From: Rahnella rivi
GTDB lineage: Bacteria > Pseudomonadota > Gammaproteobacteria > Enterobacterales > Enterobacteriaceae
Length of the DNA stretch: 64,000 bases
Direction of reading: 5' to 3'
NCBI RefSeq assembly: GCF_019049655.1
Contig: NZ_JAFMOX010000063.1
Span: 62,001-126,000 of the forward strand
This document shows, in pieces, positions 7,566-16,021 of this stretch. A program made the position numbers and the translations under genes. The stretch's first letter is position 1, and each line of letters begins with the position of its first letter. The notes under the pieces were generated by a model that did not search any database, was not told where the DNA came from, and saw only the letters and a list, made by a program, of their open reading frames with translations.

Positions 7566-8168
7566 TTAAACTTCAATCGACTCAGAGATCTCTAACGCAT
7601 CATCGACTTCAATGCCCAAATATCGGACTGTGCTTTCCAGTTTCTTATGACCTAGCAGGAGTTGTATCACACGAAGATTCTTGGTTTTCTTGTAGATCAG
7701 GTAAGGTTTTGTTCTTCTAATGGAATGTGTGCTGAACAGCGAATCTTCGAGACCAAGCTTTGCTACCAACCCATGAAAAATTCGGTTGTATTGCCGGGTT
7801 GATATATGTTGGCAAGAACCGACCCGGGATTTGAATAAGTAGTCTTTACTGTGCAGATTGCCAAGCTTTATCAATGCGGCAACAGCTTCTCTTGTCCCTT
7901 TAGTTAACTCAAATTGCACTGGGCTACCGGTCTTCTGTTGCAACACCGTCGCTCTGCTTGAAACAGAACTGCCATATGCAACATCTGATACTTTGAGTTT
8001 AACTAGATCACAGCCACGTAGCTTACTGTCCAAAGCCATGTTGAACAGGGCCAGATCGCGCGTTTTCCCCTCCAGTTCAAGTCTGATTCGGATCCCTTAG
8101 ATATGAGATATCTGAAGCGGTCTTTTTTGGCCGATGATACGGTCTTTGTTCCACGGTGACGTGTTCAT
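7566..8168 (-). pseudogene. Small tyrosine recombinase, interrupted by one stop codon
   Basis: Read from ATG at 8168 the gene has 200 codons, with one in-frame TAA at codon 24 (8097-8099). The rest is intact, and a shorter product could only begin at Met44. All catalytic residues can be placed: Arg51 in LRGCDLVKL, Lys79 in QQKTG, His148 and Arg151 in HSIRRT, His174 in LLGHKKLE and Tyr183 in STVRYLG. At 200 residues it has essentially only the catalytic domain, like FimB/FimE. It resembles a small 'site-specific integrase' family I remember from many Proteobacteria. Its start is preceded by GGAG within a hairpin. It lies inside the repeat-bounded element, which makes it the candidate enzyme for moving the repeats. 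Confidence 0.85.
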
Positions 8169-8169
8169 A

Positions 8170-8200
8170 CTCAAATCTCCAGCAGTGTGGGAGATTTGAG
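8170..8200 (-). promoter_or_regulatory. Hairpin that hides the recombinase ribosome binding site
   Basis: A perfect 11-bp inverted repeat (CTCAAATCTCC at 8170-8180 and GGAGATTTGAG at 8190-8200) with a 9-base loop ends one base before the recombinase start codon. In the recombinase mRNA the second arm contains GGAG, the only plausible Shine-Dalgarno, so the folded leader should block translation. It could also be a recombination or protein-binding site. Confidence 0.6.
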
Positions 8201-8250
8201 TATGGTTGTCCCTCAAGAGCGAGAGGCGGACGTCAGGGTAAGCCTGTGAG

Positions 8251-9150
8251 TCACCCCATTGAAGTGGCTATCAAAAAATCAATCAGGACCTTCATTCTTT
8301 TCGTTTTACCCGCGTTTTTGGGGTAATAGAGATACACTGGCGGGTAGGTTTTCCAGTAGCTCTCCATCACGGGTATAAAGAGCTCCCTGTCGGGCTGTAA
8401 CTGCCAGATGGGTTCAAACAAACGTCCAATTCCCATCCCGTTACGGATCCCGTCAGCCATAACGTCAATATCGTTACTGATTAACTGCCCGGGCATCTCA
8501 ACCGTCAACTGCTCTCCGCGATCGTTCAGGATCAACGGAAGGATGCGGTTGTTGGTGATAAAACGGTACCCAATCAGCTTATGTTGACTGAGGTCTGACG
8601 GCACCTCAGGCATTCCATGCTCGCTGATATATGCTGAGGATGCATATAACCCTTCACGAAAGGGTTTCATTAACGGTCGAGCCACCACCCCACCTTCGAG
8701 GATATCGCCAAAACGGATCCCAAGATCAAAACGCTCTTCAATAATATTAACGGTACCGTCGTAAAGCGATATTTCCAGCTGTATACCCGGATATTGCTGA
8801 CAGAATCTCGCCATTACAGGCTTAAGAATTAACAGATAGGCAAAACGCGAGAGCGTGATTCGCACGATACCAGAGGGCTCCTGATTCTGGTCGCGTATGC
8901 TTTCAAGCGAACTTTCCAGCGACTCCACCGCCGCAGTGGTCTGTTCCAGCAACAGCTGCCCGGTTTCCGTCAGCTCAATACGGCGGGTCGTACGCACAAA
9001 AAGCGGATGGCCAATATGCTCTTCCAGCAGCTTTAGGGCATTACTTACGGAGGGAGGCGTAATTTCCAGTTTTCTTGCGGCTGCCGAAATATTGCCCTCA
9101 CGTGCAATGCTCTGAAAGATGCGTATCTGGTTATACAGGGCGTTATTCAT
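8251..9150 (-). CDS. LysR-type transcriptional regulator
   Basis: A 299-residue LysR regulator. The winged HTH occupies the first 60 residues (NISAAARKLEITPPSVSNALKLLEEHIG with the typical FVRTTRR after it), and a substrate-binding domain follows from about residue 90. The start at 9150 is preceded by AAAGGA with 7 bp spacing. An in-frame ATG six codons upstream lacks a good site. It is divergent from the gene at 9290 with 139 bp between, where T-rich half-sites and a TTATACT hexamer near 9243 could form the operon promoter. It probably controls the redox gene block at 9290-12465 in response to an aromatic or quinone-like ligand, which is inference. Confidence 0.92.
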   Translation of the reverse strand: MNNALYNQIRIFQSIAREGNISAAARKLEITPPSVSNALKLLEEHIGHPLFVRTTRRIELTETGQLLLEQTTAAVESLESSLESIRDQNQEPSGIVRITLSRFAYLLILKPVMARFCQQYPGIQLEISLYDGTVNIIEERFDLGIRFGDILEGGVVARPLMKPFREGLYASSAYISEHGMPEVPSDLSQHKLIGYRFITNNRILPLILNDRGEQLTVEMPGQLISNDIDVMADGIRNGMGIGRLFEPIWQLQPDRELFIPVMESYWKTYPPVYLYYPKNAGKTKRMKVLIDFLIATSMG

Positions 9151-9289
9151 AATGTGTTCCTTTAGCAATCTCCGCCTGATTATTAAGTACAGTCTAAAGA
9201 TGCTTAAGTCAATGCCCCTCTAATCTTCCTGAAATATGCCTCTTATACTTTAATCTCTTTCTACAACGACCTGAATTCAGGAGACTATG

Positions 9290-9598
9290 ATGCGAATTTT
9301 ATGTCTGGATATCCCCGCACCTGGAGCATCGCTGGAAAAATATGCTCCACACCTTAACGCTGAAGCGCTGCACGCCTGGGGGTTGTATAAATCAGGCTTC
9401 ATCCGCGACATCTACTTCCGTCAGGATAGACCTGGTGTTGCTATTTTTCTTGAATGTGACTCTGTCGAGGAAGCGATGAACGTAATGGCTGAATTCCCGC
9501 TGGCAAAAGCAGGTTTATTAAGCTTCGAGTGCATCCCGCTTGGCTCCTTTATTAACTGGGAAAATCTCTTCGCCGCTGAATTTAAAAATAAAGAGTGA
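9290..9598 (+). CDS. Muconolactone-isomerase-like ferredoxin-fold protein
   Basis: A 102-residue small alpha/beta protein resembling the muconolactone delta-isomerase / dimeric alpha-beta-barrel group (GFIRDIYFRQDRPGVAIFL, EEAMNVMAEFPLAKAGLL, CIPLGSF). No catalytic residues can be assigned. It is the first gene of the block divergent from the LysR regulator. I prefer the second of two tandem ATGs (9290), 6 bp after AGGAG at 9279-9283. Its stop codon is just upstream of the DJ-1-family gene, whose ribosome binding site overlaps it. An isomerase, monooxygenase or lactone-binding role is possible. Confidence 0.7.
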   Translation: MRILCLDIPAPGASLEKYAPHLNAEALHAWGLYKSGFIRDIYFRQDRPGVAIFLECDSVEEAMNVMAEFPLAKAGLLSFECIPLGSFINWENLFAAEFKNKE

Positions 9599-9606
9599 GG
9601 CCCGAT

Positions 9607-10296
9607 ATGAAACCTGCAGATAAACCCGTGCTGTGTGTCGTTTCCAGCCATCCGATTAAAGGCGCATCCGGTGTACCAACCGGTTTTTTCCTGGCCGAGC
9701 TTACGCATCCGCTGAAAGTACTGGAAGATGCCGGACTAAAAACGACGATAGCCAGCATTCGCGGGGGACAGCCGCCGGTGGATGGATTTGACCTCAGTGA
9801 CCCTGTCAACTCATGGTTCTGGAACGAAACCGATTTTCAGCAGCGCCTGGCTACAACGCCTGCGTTATCCGAGCTGAACGGTACCGATTACAGCGCCGTT
9901 TTCTTTGCGGGCGGGCATGGAACCATGTGGGATTTTCGCGATAGCCAGGATGCCCAGCGTATTATCCGCGAAGTGTATGAAAGTGATGGGATTGTCTCAG
10001 CCGTCTGCCACGGGCCTGCGGCACTGGTTGACGCAAAGCTCAGTAGCGGCGAATACCTGGTGAAAGGCAAAAACGTGGCGGCCTTTACCAACAAGGAAGA
10101 GGAAGAAGTTCACACCACAGATGTGGTTCCCTTCCTGCTTGAAACTGCACTCCGCGAGCATGGCGCACTTCATCATGAAGCACCGAACTGGTCTGAAAAT
10201 GTGGTTACCGACGGACGCCTTATCACGGGGCAAAATCCCGCTTCAGCGCACGGTGTAGGTGTGGCGCTGTTAAATGCCCTCCGCCAGCCAACTTAA
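9607..10296 (+). CDS. DJ-1/PfpI-family protein (Hsp31-like)
   Basis: A 229-residue protein of the DJ-1/PfpI superfamily, subgroup of glyoxalase III, Hsp31 and glutamine-amidotransferase-like proteins. The nucleophile Cys134 sits in SAVCHGPAAL and the supporting acid is Glu31 in TGFFLAEL. The FFAGGHGTMWDF loop and the TGQNPAS segment near the end also fit the Hsp31-like type. Members convert methylglyoxal or act as redox-sensing chaperones in the cytoplasm. The ATG at 9607 follows GAGTGAGG. The gene is 8 bp from the preceding one, so they are co-transcribed. Confidence 0.88.
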   Translation: MKPADKPVLCVVSSHPIKGASGVPTGFFLAELTHPLKVLEDAGLKTTIASIRGGQPPVDGFDLSDPVNSWFWNETDFQQRLATTPALSELNGTDYSAVFFAGGHGTMWDFRDSQDAQRIIREVYESDGIVSAVCHGPAALVDAKLSSGEYLVKGKNVAAFTNKEEEEVHTTDVVPFLLETALREHGALHHEAPNWSENVVTDGRLITGQNPASAHGVGVALLNALRQPT

Positions 10297-10380
10297 TTCA
10301 TTCATCTGCCTTTCACCGTTACTCACCCTCTTTGGCCGGTTTAAGTTAGCAACGATCCGGCTTTTTTTCAGGAGCTGAAT

Positions 10381-11328
10381 ATGAAAACATTTCCTCCCGT
10401 CGCGCTGGGCACATGGTCCTGGGGCACAGGCTTTGCCGGTGGCGACACCGTCTTCGGCAATCATCTTTCTGATACTCAGATGGCAGAAGTGTTCACCACG
10501 GCCATGAGTAAGGGCCTCAATCTCTGGGATACCGCAGCAGTATATGGCATGGGGAGTTCCGAGGCAGCGCTGGGAGCATTAGTCCGTCAGTTCTCCCGCG
10601 AGTATATGATTTTATCCACCAAATTCACGCCGCAGATTGCGGACGAACAGTCAGCGCAGCCTGTCAGCGATATGCTTGAGGCCAGCCTCGGACGCCTGGG
10701 CGTGGAAGCGATTGATATCTACTGGATCCATAATCCCCTCGACGTCGAGAAATGGACGCTTGGACTGATCCCGCTCTTACAAAGCGGTAAGGTAAAACGC
10801 GTCGGTGTTTCCAACCATAATCTGGCACAAATCAGACGAGCCAACGAGATCCTTAACGCCTCCGGTAATTCCATCAGTGCAGTACAGAATCATTACAGCC
10901 TGCTCTATCGCGCTTCTGAAGAGGCTGGGATCCTTGAGTATTGCCGACAAAATAATATCACGTTCTTTGCTTACATGGTCCTGGAGCAAGGCGCGCTCAG
11001 TGGTCGTTATGATTCAAATCATCCCATGCCTGCCGGGAGTGGCCGGGCAGAAAGTTATAACGCAGTGCTGCCGCAGATAGAGAGATTAACCGCCGCCATG
11101 AAAAAAATGGGAGCCGAGAGGAATGCCAGCGTTGCGCAGATAGCCATCGCATGGGCTATTGCGAAAGGTACCCTTCCACTCATCGGTGCGACTAAAGTCC
11201 GTCACGTTCTGGACGCCGCCAGCGCTTCAGACATCCAGTTACGCGATGATGAAATCATCCTGCTGGAACAACTCGCCACAGAGACCAGAGTGGATACACG
11301 TGGCGCCTGGGAAAAACCGATGGTGTAA
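10381..11328 (+). CDS. Aldo/keto reductase
   Basis: A 315-residue NADPH-dependent aldo/keto reductase with a TIM barrel. Family signs are GTWSWGTG at the N-terminus, LWDTAAVYGMGSSE with the catalytic Asp and Tyr, STKF with the Lys, WIHNP with the His, the cofactor-binding VGVSNHN, and IPLIGATK-like PLIGATKVRH near the C-terminus. It is closest to the YajO/perakine-reductase type, which reduces aldehydes and ketones. AGGAGC precedes the ATG by 5 bp. It is the third gene of the LysR-linked block. The substrate is unknown. Confidence 0.9.
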   Translation: MKTFPPVALGTWSWGTGFAGGDTVFGNHLSDTQMAEVFTTAMSKGLNLWDTAAVYGMGSSEAALGALVRQFSREYMILSTKFTPQIADEQSAQPVSDMLEASLGRLGVEAIDIYWIHNPLDVEKWTLGLIPLLQSGKVKRVGVSNHNLAQIRRANEILNASGNSISAVQNHYSLLYRASEEAGILEYCRQNNITFFAYMVLEQGALSGRYDSNHPMPAGSGRAESYNAVLPQIERLTAAMKKMGAERNASVAQIAIAWAIAKGTLPLIGATKVRHVLDAASASDIQLRDDEIILLEQLATETRVDTRGAWEKPMV

Positions 11329-11430
11329 ACCCCGTCCGGGACAGACTGTCATGAATGACACTCACATATGGGCTGTTCCGGGTAATCCTAATCTGCATCA
11401 CTTTTACTGCTTTGTATGAATGGTGAGAAT

Positions 11431-12465
11431 ATGAAAATCATTTGCCTCGAAGAACATTATCTCGACAGCGAGTTAGGGCGAGCGTGTATGCCTGTTGCGC
11501 TTGAGCAGGCGCCTTTCCTTGGCGACTGGGGGAAAACCGTCACTGATGGTCATAATCCGGACCGAAGCCGGCCGCAGATAGAAAAGAATTCGCGGATAAA
11601 CCAGAAAGGCGTTGATTTGGGAAGCCGTCGTCTCAGAGATATGGATGAGGCTGGAATTACCATGCAGATCCTCTCTGTGGGAGGATTCCCCCAACTGGCA
11701 CCCGAGGATGAAGCGGTAACATTAAACACGGCGGCAAACGAACGCCTTGCCGGAGCGGTAAGAAATCACCCGGAACGCTTCGCGGCATTTGCCACACTTC
11801 CCTGGGCACAGCCGAAAGAGGCCGAAAAAGAGCTTGTCCGCACAGTTGAAGAATTGGGGTTTAAAGGGGCACTTCTGAGTGGCAGACCCTATTCATGCTT
11901 TCTCGATCATCCTGATTATGACTCCCTGCTTTCCCGCTTTAATAAACTGAATGTGCCACTCTATCTTCATCCCGGATTACCGTTAAAAAGCGTACAACAG
12001 GCCTATTTCACTGGCTTCAGCGCAGAGGTCAACGCCAGGCTCTCTATGTTTGGCTGGGGCTGGCATCATGAAGCGGGGATCCATTTATTGAGGCTGATGT
12101 TATCGGGCGCATTTGATAAATATCCCCAGCTGCAGGTAATCAGTGGCCACTGGGGGGAGATGCTACCATTTTGGCTACAGCGTCTTGACGACAGTCTTCC
12201 ACTGGCTGCAACGGGTCTGTCACGAACGCTAACGAGAACCTTCCAGGAACACGTTTACGTTACCCCGTCAGGTATGCTGACACTGCCGCACTTCAAGTTT
12301 ATCTACGAATTAATGGGGGCAGAAAGGATCCTGTTCTCCGTTGATTATCCCTATCAGACCCTGGACGGTGTAAAAACATTTATCGAAAGTCTCCCCGTCA
12401 ACAAGGCTGAAAAAGAGGCCATCGCGTTTCGCAACACAGAGCGTTTACTTGGCATCACGGCTTAG
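11431..12465 (+). CDS. Amidohydrolase family 2 protein (gamma-resorcylate-decarboxylase-like)
   Basis: A 344-residue metal-dependent TIM-barrel hydrolase or decarboxylase of the amidohydrolase-2 family. Metal-ligand positions are visible: the EEH motif at residues 7-9, the His in YLHPGLP, the His in ISGHWGEMLPFW and the Asp in FSVDYPYQ. The overall pattern (AAFATLPWAQPKEAEKEL, GFKGALLSG) matches non-oxidative aromatic-acid decarboxylases such as gamma-resorcylate decarboxylase. I chose ATG 11431 because GGTGAG lies just upstream; an ATG at 11416 is in frame. It closes the first half of the block. A 150-bp AT-rich gap follows. Confidence 0.87.
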   Translation: MKIICLEEHYLDSELGRACMPVALEQAPFLGDWGKTVTDGHNPDRSRPQIEKNSRINQKGVDLGSRRLRDMDEAGITMQILSVGGFPQLAPEDEAVTLNTAANERLAGAVRNHPERFAAFATLPWAQPKEAEKELVRTVEELGFKGALLSGRPYSCFLDHPDYDSLLSRFNKLNVPLYLHPGLPLKSVQQAYFTGFSAEVNARLSMFGWGWHHEAGIHLLRLMLSGAFDKYPQLQVISGHWGEMLPFWLQRLDDSLPLAATGLSRTLTRTFQEHVYVTPSGMLTLPHFKFIYELMGAERILFSVDYPYQTLDGVKTFIESLPVNKAEKEAIAFRNTERLLGITA

Positions 12466-12616
12466 TTCACTAGTTCATGATGACTGAACACAATGAGAAC
12501 AATCGACCATTATTAGTTTTTGCCTAAAAGTGAATGAGCCTTTACTGTTCTAAAAAAAATAATGTTGTCACTCTATAATGGGTTAAATATTCACAAATAA
12601 TGTTTAACTAATTGAA

Positions 12617-13174
12617 ATGAAAAATATCCTTGTTGTTTCAGGTCATCCTGAACTTACTTGTTCCGTAGCAAACGCCACTATCCTTGATGAAGTGGCGACC
12701 GCTCTTCCCGATGCTGAGATTCGTCGTCTGGACAGGCTCTATCCGAACGGCAAATTCAATATCGCTGCGGAGCAAGAAAGCCTGCTCAGGGCCGATGTGA
12801 TTGTCTGGCAGTTCCCTTTTTCCTGGTATGGGCTGCCCGGGTTAATGAAACAATGGCTGGACGAGGTCTTTGTCCACGGCTTCGCGCATGGCTCAACGGC
12901 AAAACTGGGTGGCAAAAAGCTGATCCTCTCCTTCACTACAGGGGCGCCACTGGCGCTCTATACCGCTGACGGTTTCTTTGGCCATGCCATTGAAGAGTAT
13001 CTTATTCCGTTCGAAACCACGGCAAGGCTGTGCAATCTTAAGTTGCTGGCGCCGGTTTATACCTGCGGTATCAGCTATGCCGACCGGGATGCTGACAAAA
13101 TCGCACAGCAAAAAACGCTTGCCCGGGAACACGCTTCAAGGCTTGTCTATCTGCTCAATACCGTTCGTGAATAA
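12617..13174 (+). CDS. NAD(P)H-dependent flavodoxin-fold oxidoreductase (KefF/MdaB-like)
   Basis: A 185-residue flavodoxin-fold quinone reductase. The FMN/FAD-binding start (ILVVSGHPELTCS), the FPFSWYGLPGLMKQWLDEV loop and LSFTTGAP are typical of the NQO1/KefF/MdaB group, which performs two-electron reduction of quinones in the cytoplasm. It begins the second half of the block after an AT-rich gap with TATAAT at 12574-12579, so it may have its own promoter. An aldo/keto reductase gene follows 18 bp later. Confidence 0.88.
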   Translation: MKNILVVSGHPELTCSVANATILDEVATALPDAEIRRLDRLYPNGKFNIAAEQESLLRADVIVWQFPFSWYGLPGLMKQWLDEVFVHGFAHGSTAKLGGKKLILSFTTGAPLALYTADGFFGHAIEEYLIPFETTARLCNLKLLAPVYTCGISYADRDADKIAQQKTLAREHASRLVYLLNTVRE

Positions 13175-13192
13175 TCCAGAGGGAGAATAACG

Positions 13193-14212
13193 ATGCAGTA
13201 TACCCGGCTCGGTAAAAGTGACTTACTGGTCTCCCGCATCTGCATGGGATGTATGGGGTTTGGCGATCCGTTGACGGGCCAGCATCGCTGGACGCTGGGC
13301 GAAACAGCAAGCCGCGACATCATTCATTACGGCCTCGAAAAGGGTATCAACTTTTATGATACCGCCATCGCCTATCAGAACGGCTCCAGCGAGCGGTACG
13401 TTGGCCGGGCGCTACGGGAGATGGCGAAACGCGATGAAGTCGTGCTGGCCACCAAGTTTCTGCCACGAACCACCGCGCAAATTGCCGGAGGGATCAGCGG
13501 AAAAGAGGCAATAGCCCGATCGCTAGACCAGAGCCTACAGAATCTGGGGATGGACTACATAGACCTCTACATCTACCACATCTGGGATTACAACACGCCT
13601 GTTATTGACGTGCTTGAAGCGCTGCATACCGCCGTTACTGCGGGCAAAGTGCGCGCTATTGGTATTTCAAATTGCTATGCCTGGCAGCTGGCGAAGGCGA
13701 ACGCCCTTGCCGAGCGCGAAGGGCTGACGTCCTTTGTTTCCGTACAGAGCCACTACAACCTGATTATGCGTGAAGATGAACGAGAGCTCTTCGGTCTGTG
13801 CGCTGAAGATAATATCGCAATGACTCCCTATAGCGCGCTGGCCAGCGGCCGTCTCTCCCGTAAAGAAGGCCACACTCTGCGAGCCACGGAGGATAACTAT
13901 GCGCGTGGAAAATATGACAGCACGGCTGAACAGGATCGGATCATTATTGAGCGTGTAGCCGAACTTGCCGAAAGGCATCAGGTGTCCATGACGGAAATAT
14001 CTCTCGCCTGGCTGCTGACAAAAGTCACGTCACCTGTCGTAGGGGCCACAAAAAAAGATCACGTCGATGGCGCGGTAAATGCAGTAAATCTTCAACTGAG
14101 CCCGGAGGAAATCCAGTTTCTGGAAGAAGCCTACCAGCCGCATGTTCTGACGGGGATTATGGCGCAAAACACGCCGCAAACGAAAGACGTTAAGCAGGTC
14201 TGGACGCGGTAG
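13193..14212 (+). CDS. Aldo/keto reductase
   Basis: A 339-residue aldo/keto reductase, a second one in this block and not a recent duplicate of the first. Features are ICMGCMGFGDP, INFYDTAIAYQNGSSE with the catalytic Asp and Tyr, ATKF with Lys, YIYHIWD with His, GISNCYAWQ and PVVGATKKDH. It belongs to the large AKR group of NADPH-dependent reductases that act on aldehydes, ketones and quinone-derived carbonyls. AGAGGGAG lies 6 bp before the ATG. It is co-transcribed with the quinone reductase upstream. Confidence 0.9.
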   Translation: MQYTRLGKSDLLVSRICMGCMGFGDPLTGQHRWTLGETASRDIIHYGLEKGINFYDTAIAYQNGSSERYVGRALREMAKRDEVVLATKFLPRTTAQIAGGISGKEAIARSLDQSLQNLGMDYIDLYIYHIWDYNTPVIDVLEALHTAVTAGKVRAIGISNCYAWQLAKANALAEREGLTSFVSVQSHYNLIMREDERELFGLCAEDNIAMTPYSALASGRLSRKEGHTLRATEDNYARGKYDSTAEQDRIIIERVAELAERHQVSMTEISLAWLLTKVTSPVVGATKKDHVDGAVNAVNLQLSPEEIQFLEEAYQPHVLTGIMAQNTPQTKDVKQVWTR

Positions 14213-14250
14213 CCCTTATTCACCTTCATTAAATGTAATCAGGAGGGAGC

Positions 14251-14628
14251 ATGTTTTTTAAAACAGCTGTAGCCTTTCTTTTCATCATCTCTGGGCTCGC
14301 TTCAGCAGTGGCGGCAACACCTGCTTATTACATCGCAGAGTTTCAGGTGACCGATCGTGAAGCTATCAAACCGTACAGCGCTCAGGTCGAATCAACCTTC
14401 AGGCCATTTGGTGGGCACTTCATCGTCAGAGGAGGTGAACCCGATGTTAAAGAAGGGTTCGGAGCACAGGGCCGACTGGTTGTTATTAAGTTTGAGAGTC
14501 TCAAAAATGCCCAGGACTGGTATCACTCGGCAGCGTACCAGAAGATCATCCCTATCCGTCACCGTGCCGGCAATTCGCGAACCTATATCGTAGAAGGATT
14601 ACCGGAACTGGCCCCTGTTACACCATAG
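14251..14628 (+). CDS. Exported DUF1330-family protein
   Basis: A 125-residue protein with an N-terminal signal peptide (hydrophobic core to about residue 19, likely cut after AVAA) followed by a DUF1330 ferredoxin-like domain (AYYIAEFQVTDREA, VVIKFESLKNAQDWYHSAAYQKI). DUF1330 proteins are usually cytoplasmic and uncharacterised, so an exported form is unusual. Neighbouring genes also encode exported versions of usually cytoplasmic families, so the group may act together in the periplasm. AGGAGG is 6 bp before the start. Confidence 0.82.
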   Translation: MFFKTAVAFLFIISGLASAVAATPAYYIAEFQVTDREAIKPYSAQVESTFRPFGGHFIVRGGEPDVKEGFGAQGRLVVIKFESLKNAQDWYHSAAYQKIIPIRHRAGNSRTYIVEGLPELAPVTP

Positions 14629-14661
14629 CGCTTACAGTCCAGTTAAAACAAAGGAGGTTTT

Positions 14662-15261
14662 ATGATGGTGTTACGTCAGCGCAGAGCAGCAGCATTATTT
14701 TTGTTTGCATTTATTTTCCTCATGCCCGTTAGTCATGCACATAGCCGTGAAAAGGCCGACATTAAAACGCTCGTTATCGTCTCTCACCCTTATCCGGAAC
14801 GCTCAGTTCTGACAAAAGGGCTGCAGGAAGCCGCTGAGAGTCTGGAAGGCGTGACGGTTCGCAACCTTGAGACGTTGTATGGCTATGACACACGTCGGAT
14901 TAATGGCGACGCGGAGCGAAAAATGATGCGTGAGAACCGTCGTGTCGTTTTTATCTTCCCAACACACTGGTTCAATATTACGCCGATGATGAAAGCCTGG
15001 TTGAATGAAACCTGGGGAAGTGTCGGCCCCGGTCTGTGGCAGGGAAAGGAGATGTTTGTTGTCAGTACGGCTGCGGGGGGAAGCTCCACTTACGGGCCGG
15101 ACGGCAGGATCGGGGTATCCCTTGCGGATGTGTTTTTACCGATGAAGGCCAGCGCCCTGCACGCCGGTATGACGTGGCTTCCTCCCCTGGTCTTTGAGAG
15201 CGCGAGTAGCGATCGGCTTCCCTCCTACCAACACCAGTTGATTGAACGTCTTAAACAGTAA
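14662..15261 (+). CDS. Putative exported flavodoxin-fold NAD(P)H oxidoreductase
   Basis: A 199-residue protein with an arginine-rich N-terminus and hydrophobic core (LRQRRAAALFLFAFIFL, cut probably after SHAHS) followed by a flavodoxin-like quinone-reductase domain (LVIVSHPYPERS, FIFPTHWFNITPMMKAWLNE, VSTAAGGSS). Such enzymes normally use cytoplasmic NAD(P)H, so export would be unexpected. The segment could instead anchor the protein. RR is present but not a clear twin-arginine motif. AGGAGG at 14652-14657 serves either of the ATGs at 14662 and 14665. It lies between exported DUF1330 and monooxygenase-like genes. Confidence 0.8.
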   Translation: MMVLRQRRAAALFLFAFIFLMPVSHAHSREKADIKTLVIVSHPYPERSVLTKGLQEAAESLEGVTVRNLETLYGYDTRRINGDAERKMMRENRRVVFIFPTHWFNITPMMKAWLNETWGSVGPGLWQGKEMFVVSTAAGGSSTYGPDGRIGVSLADVFLPMKASALHAGMTWLPPLVFESASSDRLPSYQHQLIERLKQ

Positions 15262-15280
15262 TGTCAGTAAAAGGATCATC

Positions 15281-16006
15281 GTGAAAAAGAGCCTTATGCT
15301 TTTAATTTGCCTGCTAGTAAGCAGCCCTGTCTTTGCAACAAAACCGGACACGCAGGATAAGCCCGTGATGAATATCTTCGAGCTTGGCGTCAGACCCGCC
15401 CGGGACAGGGATTTTGATGACGTGGCCAGACAAACGATTTCCGCTTCGGTTGAACATGAAGAAGGTACGCTGGCGATGTACGCCCTGCAACGCAGCGACA
15501 ATCCACGTCAGGCATTCATGGTCGAACTCTATGAAAACGAGGGTGCTTACCGCAAACATCTGAATGCCGACCCGTACAAGGCATTCGCTGCTCGTGCACC
15601 TGACATTATCGATCGGAAAAAGAAAATCACCCTGGAGCCACAGTTTCTGGGGGACAAACACATCATACCGGACGAGCGGACCATCAATAATCTGGTGATC
15701 GTCGAAGTTAAGCCTGAATTTCAGACCGAATTTAAAAACATCGTCCTGCCTGAAATGGCGGAGTCGCTCAAAGTAGAGAAAGGCGTGTTAGCCATGTATG
15801 CCGCTACAGACTCACACACTCCGAACCGCTGGTATTTCTATGAGATTTACGCCAGTGAGGAAGCGTATCAACTGCACCGACAAACGCCACACTTCCGGGA
15901 CTATCTCAGGCAAACGGCGCATATGAGCGCCAGTAAGAACGCTATCCCGGTAAAACCGGTATTTCTTCGTAACAAAGGCGGAATCAAACAGGATCCGCAC
16001 CGTTGA
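15281..16006 (+). CDS. Exported protein with two antibiotic-biosynthesis-monooxygenase-like domains
   Basis: A 241-residue protein with a signal peptide (LMLLICLLVSSPVFA, cut after FA) and two tandem ABM-type domains at about 30-120 and 130-220. Both carry the family pattern of EEGTLAMYAL or EKGVLAMYAA followed by YEN/YAS and HL/HR. ABM proteins include small quinol monooxygenases such as YgiN, but many lack known activity. The start is GTG at 15281 with AAAGGA 7 bp upstream, 19 bp after the preceding stop. It is part of the run of exported proteins. Confidence 0.82.
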   Translation: MKKSLMLLICLLVSSPVFATKPDTQDKPVMNIFELGVRPARDRDFDDVARQTISASVEHEEGTLAMYALQRSDNPRQAFMVELYENEGAYRKHLNADPYKAFAARAPDIIDRKKKITLEPQFLGDKHIIPDERTINNLVIVEVKPEFQTEFKNIVLPEMAESLKVEKGVLAMYAATDSHTPNRWYFYEIYASEEAYQLHRQTPHFRDYLRQTAHMSASKNAIPVKPVFLRNKGGIKQDPHR

Positions 16007-16021
16007 CCAGTGAGGATTAAC

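Larger units (their letters stand above)
7524..8231 (+). mobile_element. Repeat-bounded element carrying a tyrosine recombinase (repeat copy 6, split)
   Basis: The left arm GTCCGCTTCTGGCAC (7524-7538) and the right arm GAGCGAGAGGCGGAC (8217-8231) are the same arms that form the 53-66 bp palindromes elsewhere in the island. Here they are 678 bp apart and enclose a single tyrosine recombinase gene on the opposite strand. The inner arms are also recognisable (AGGGCTGCT after the left arm, GTCCCTCAA before the right). The element is 708 bp. I infer that it is an autonomous, or once autonomous, member whose empty derivatives are the short repeats. No movement has been shown, and no clear target duplication is seen. 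Confidence 0.6.

Noticed and set aside
7566..8168. Prophage integrase marking a phage
   Set aside because: No other phage genes (capsid, terminase, lysis, repressor) occur in the window, and the recombinase is enclosed within the repeat arms.
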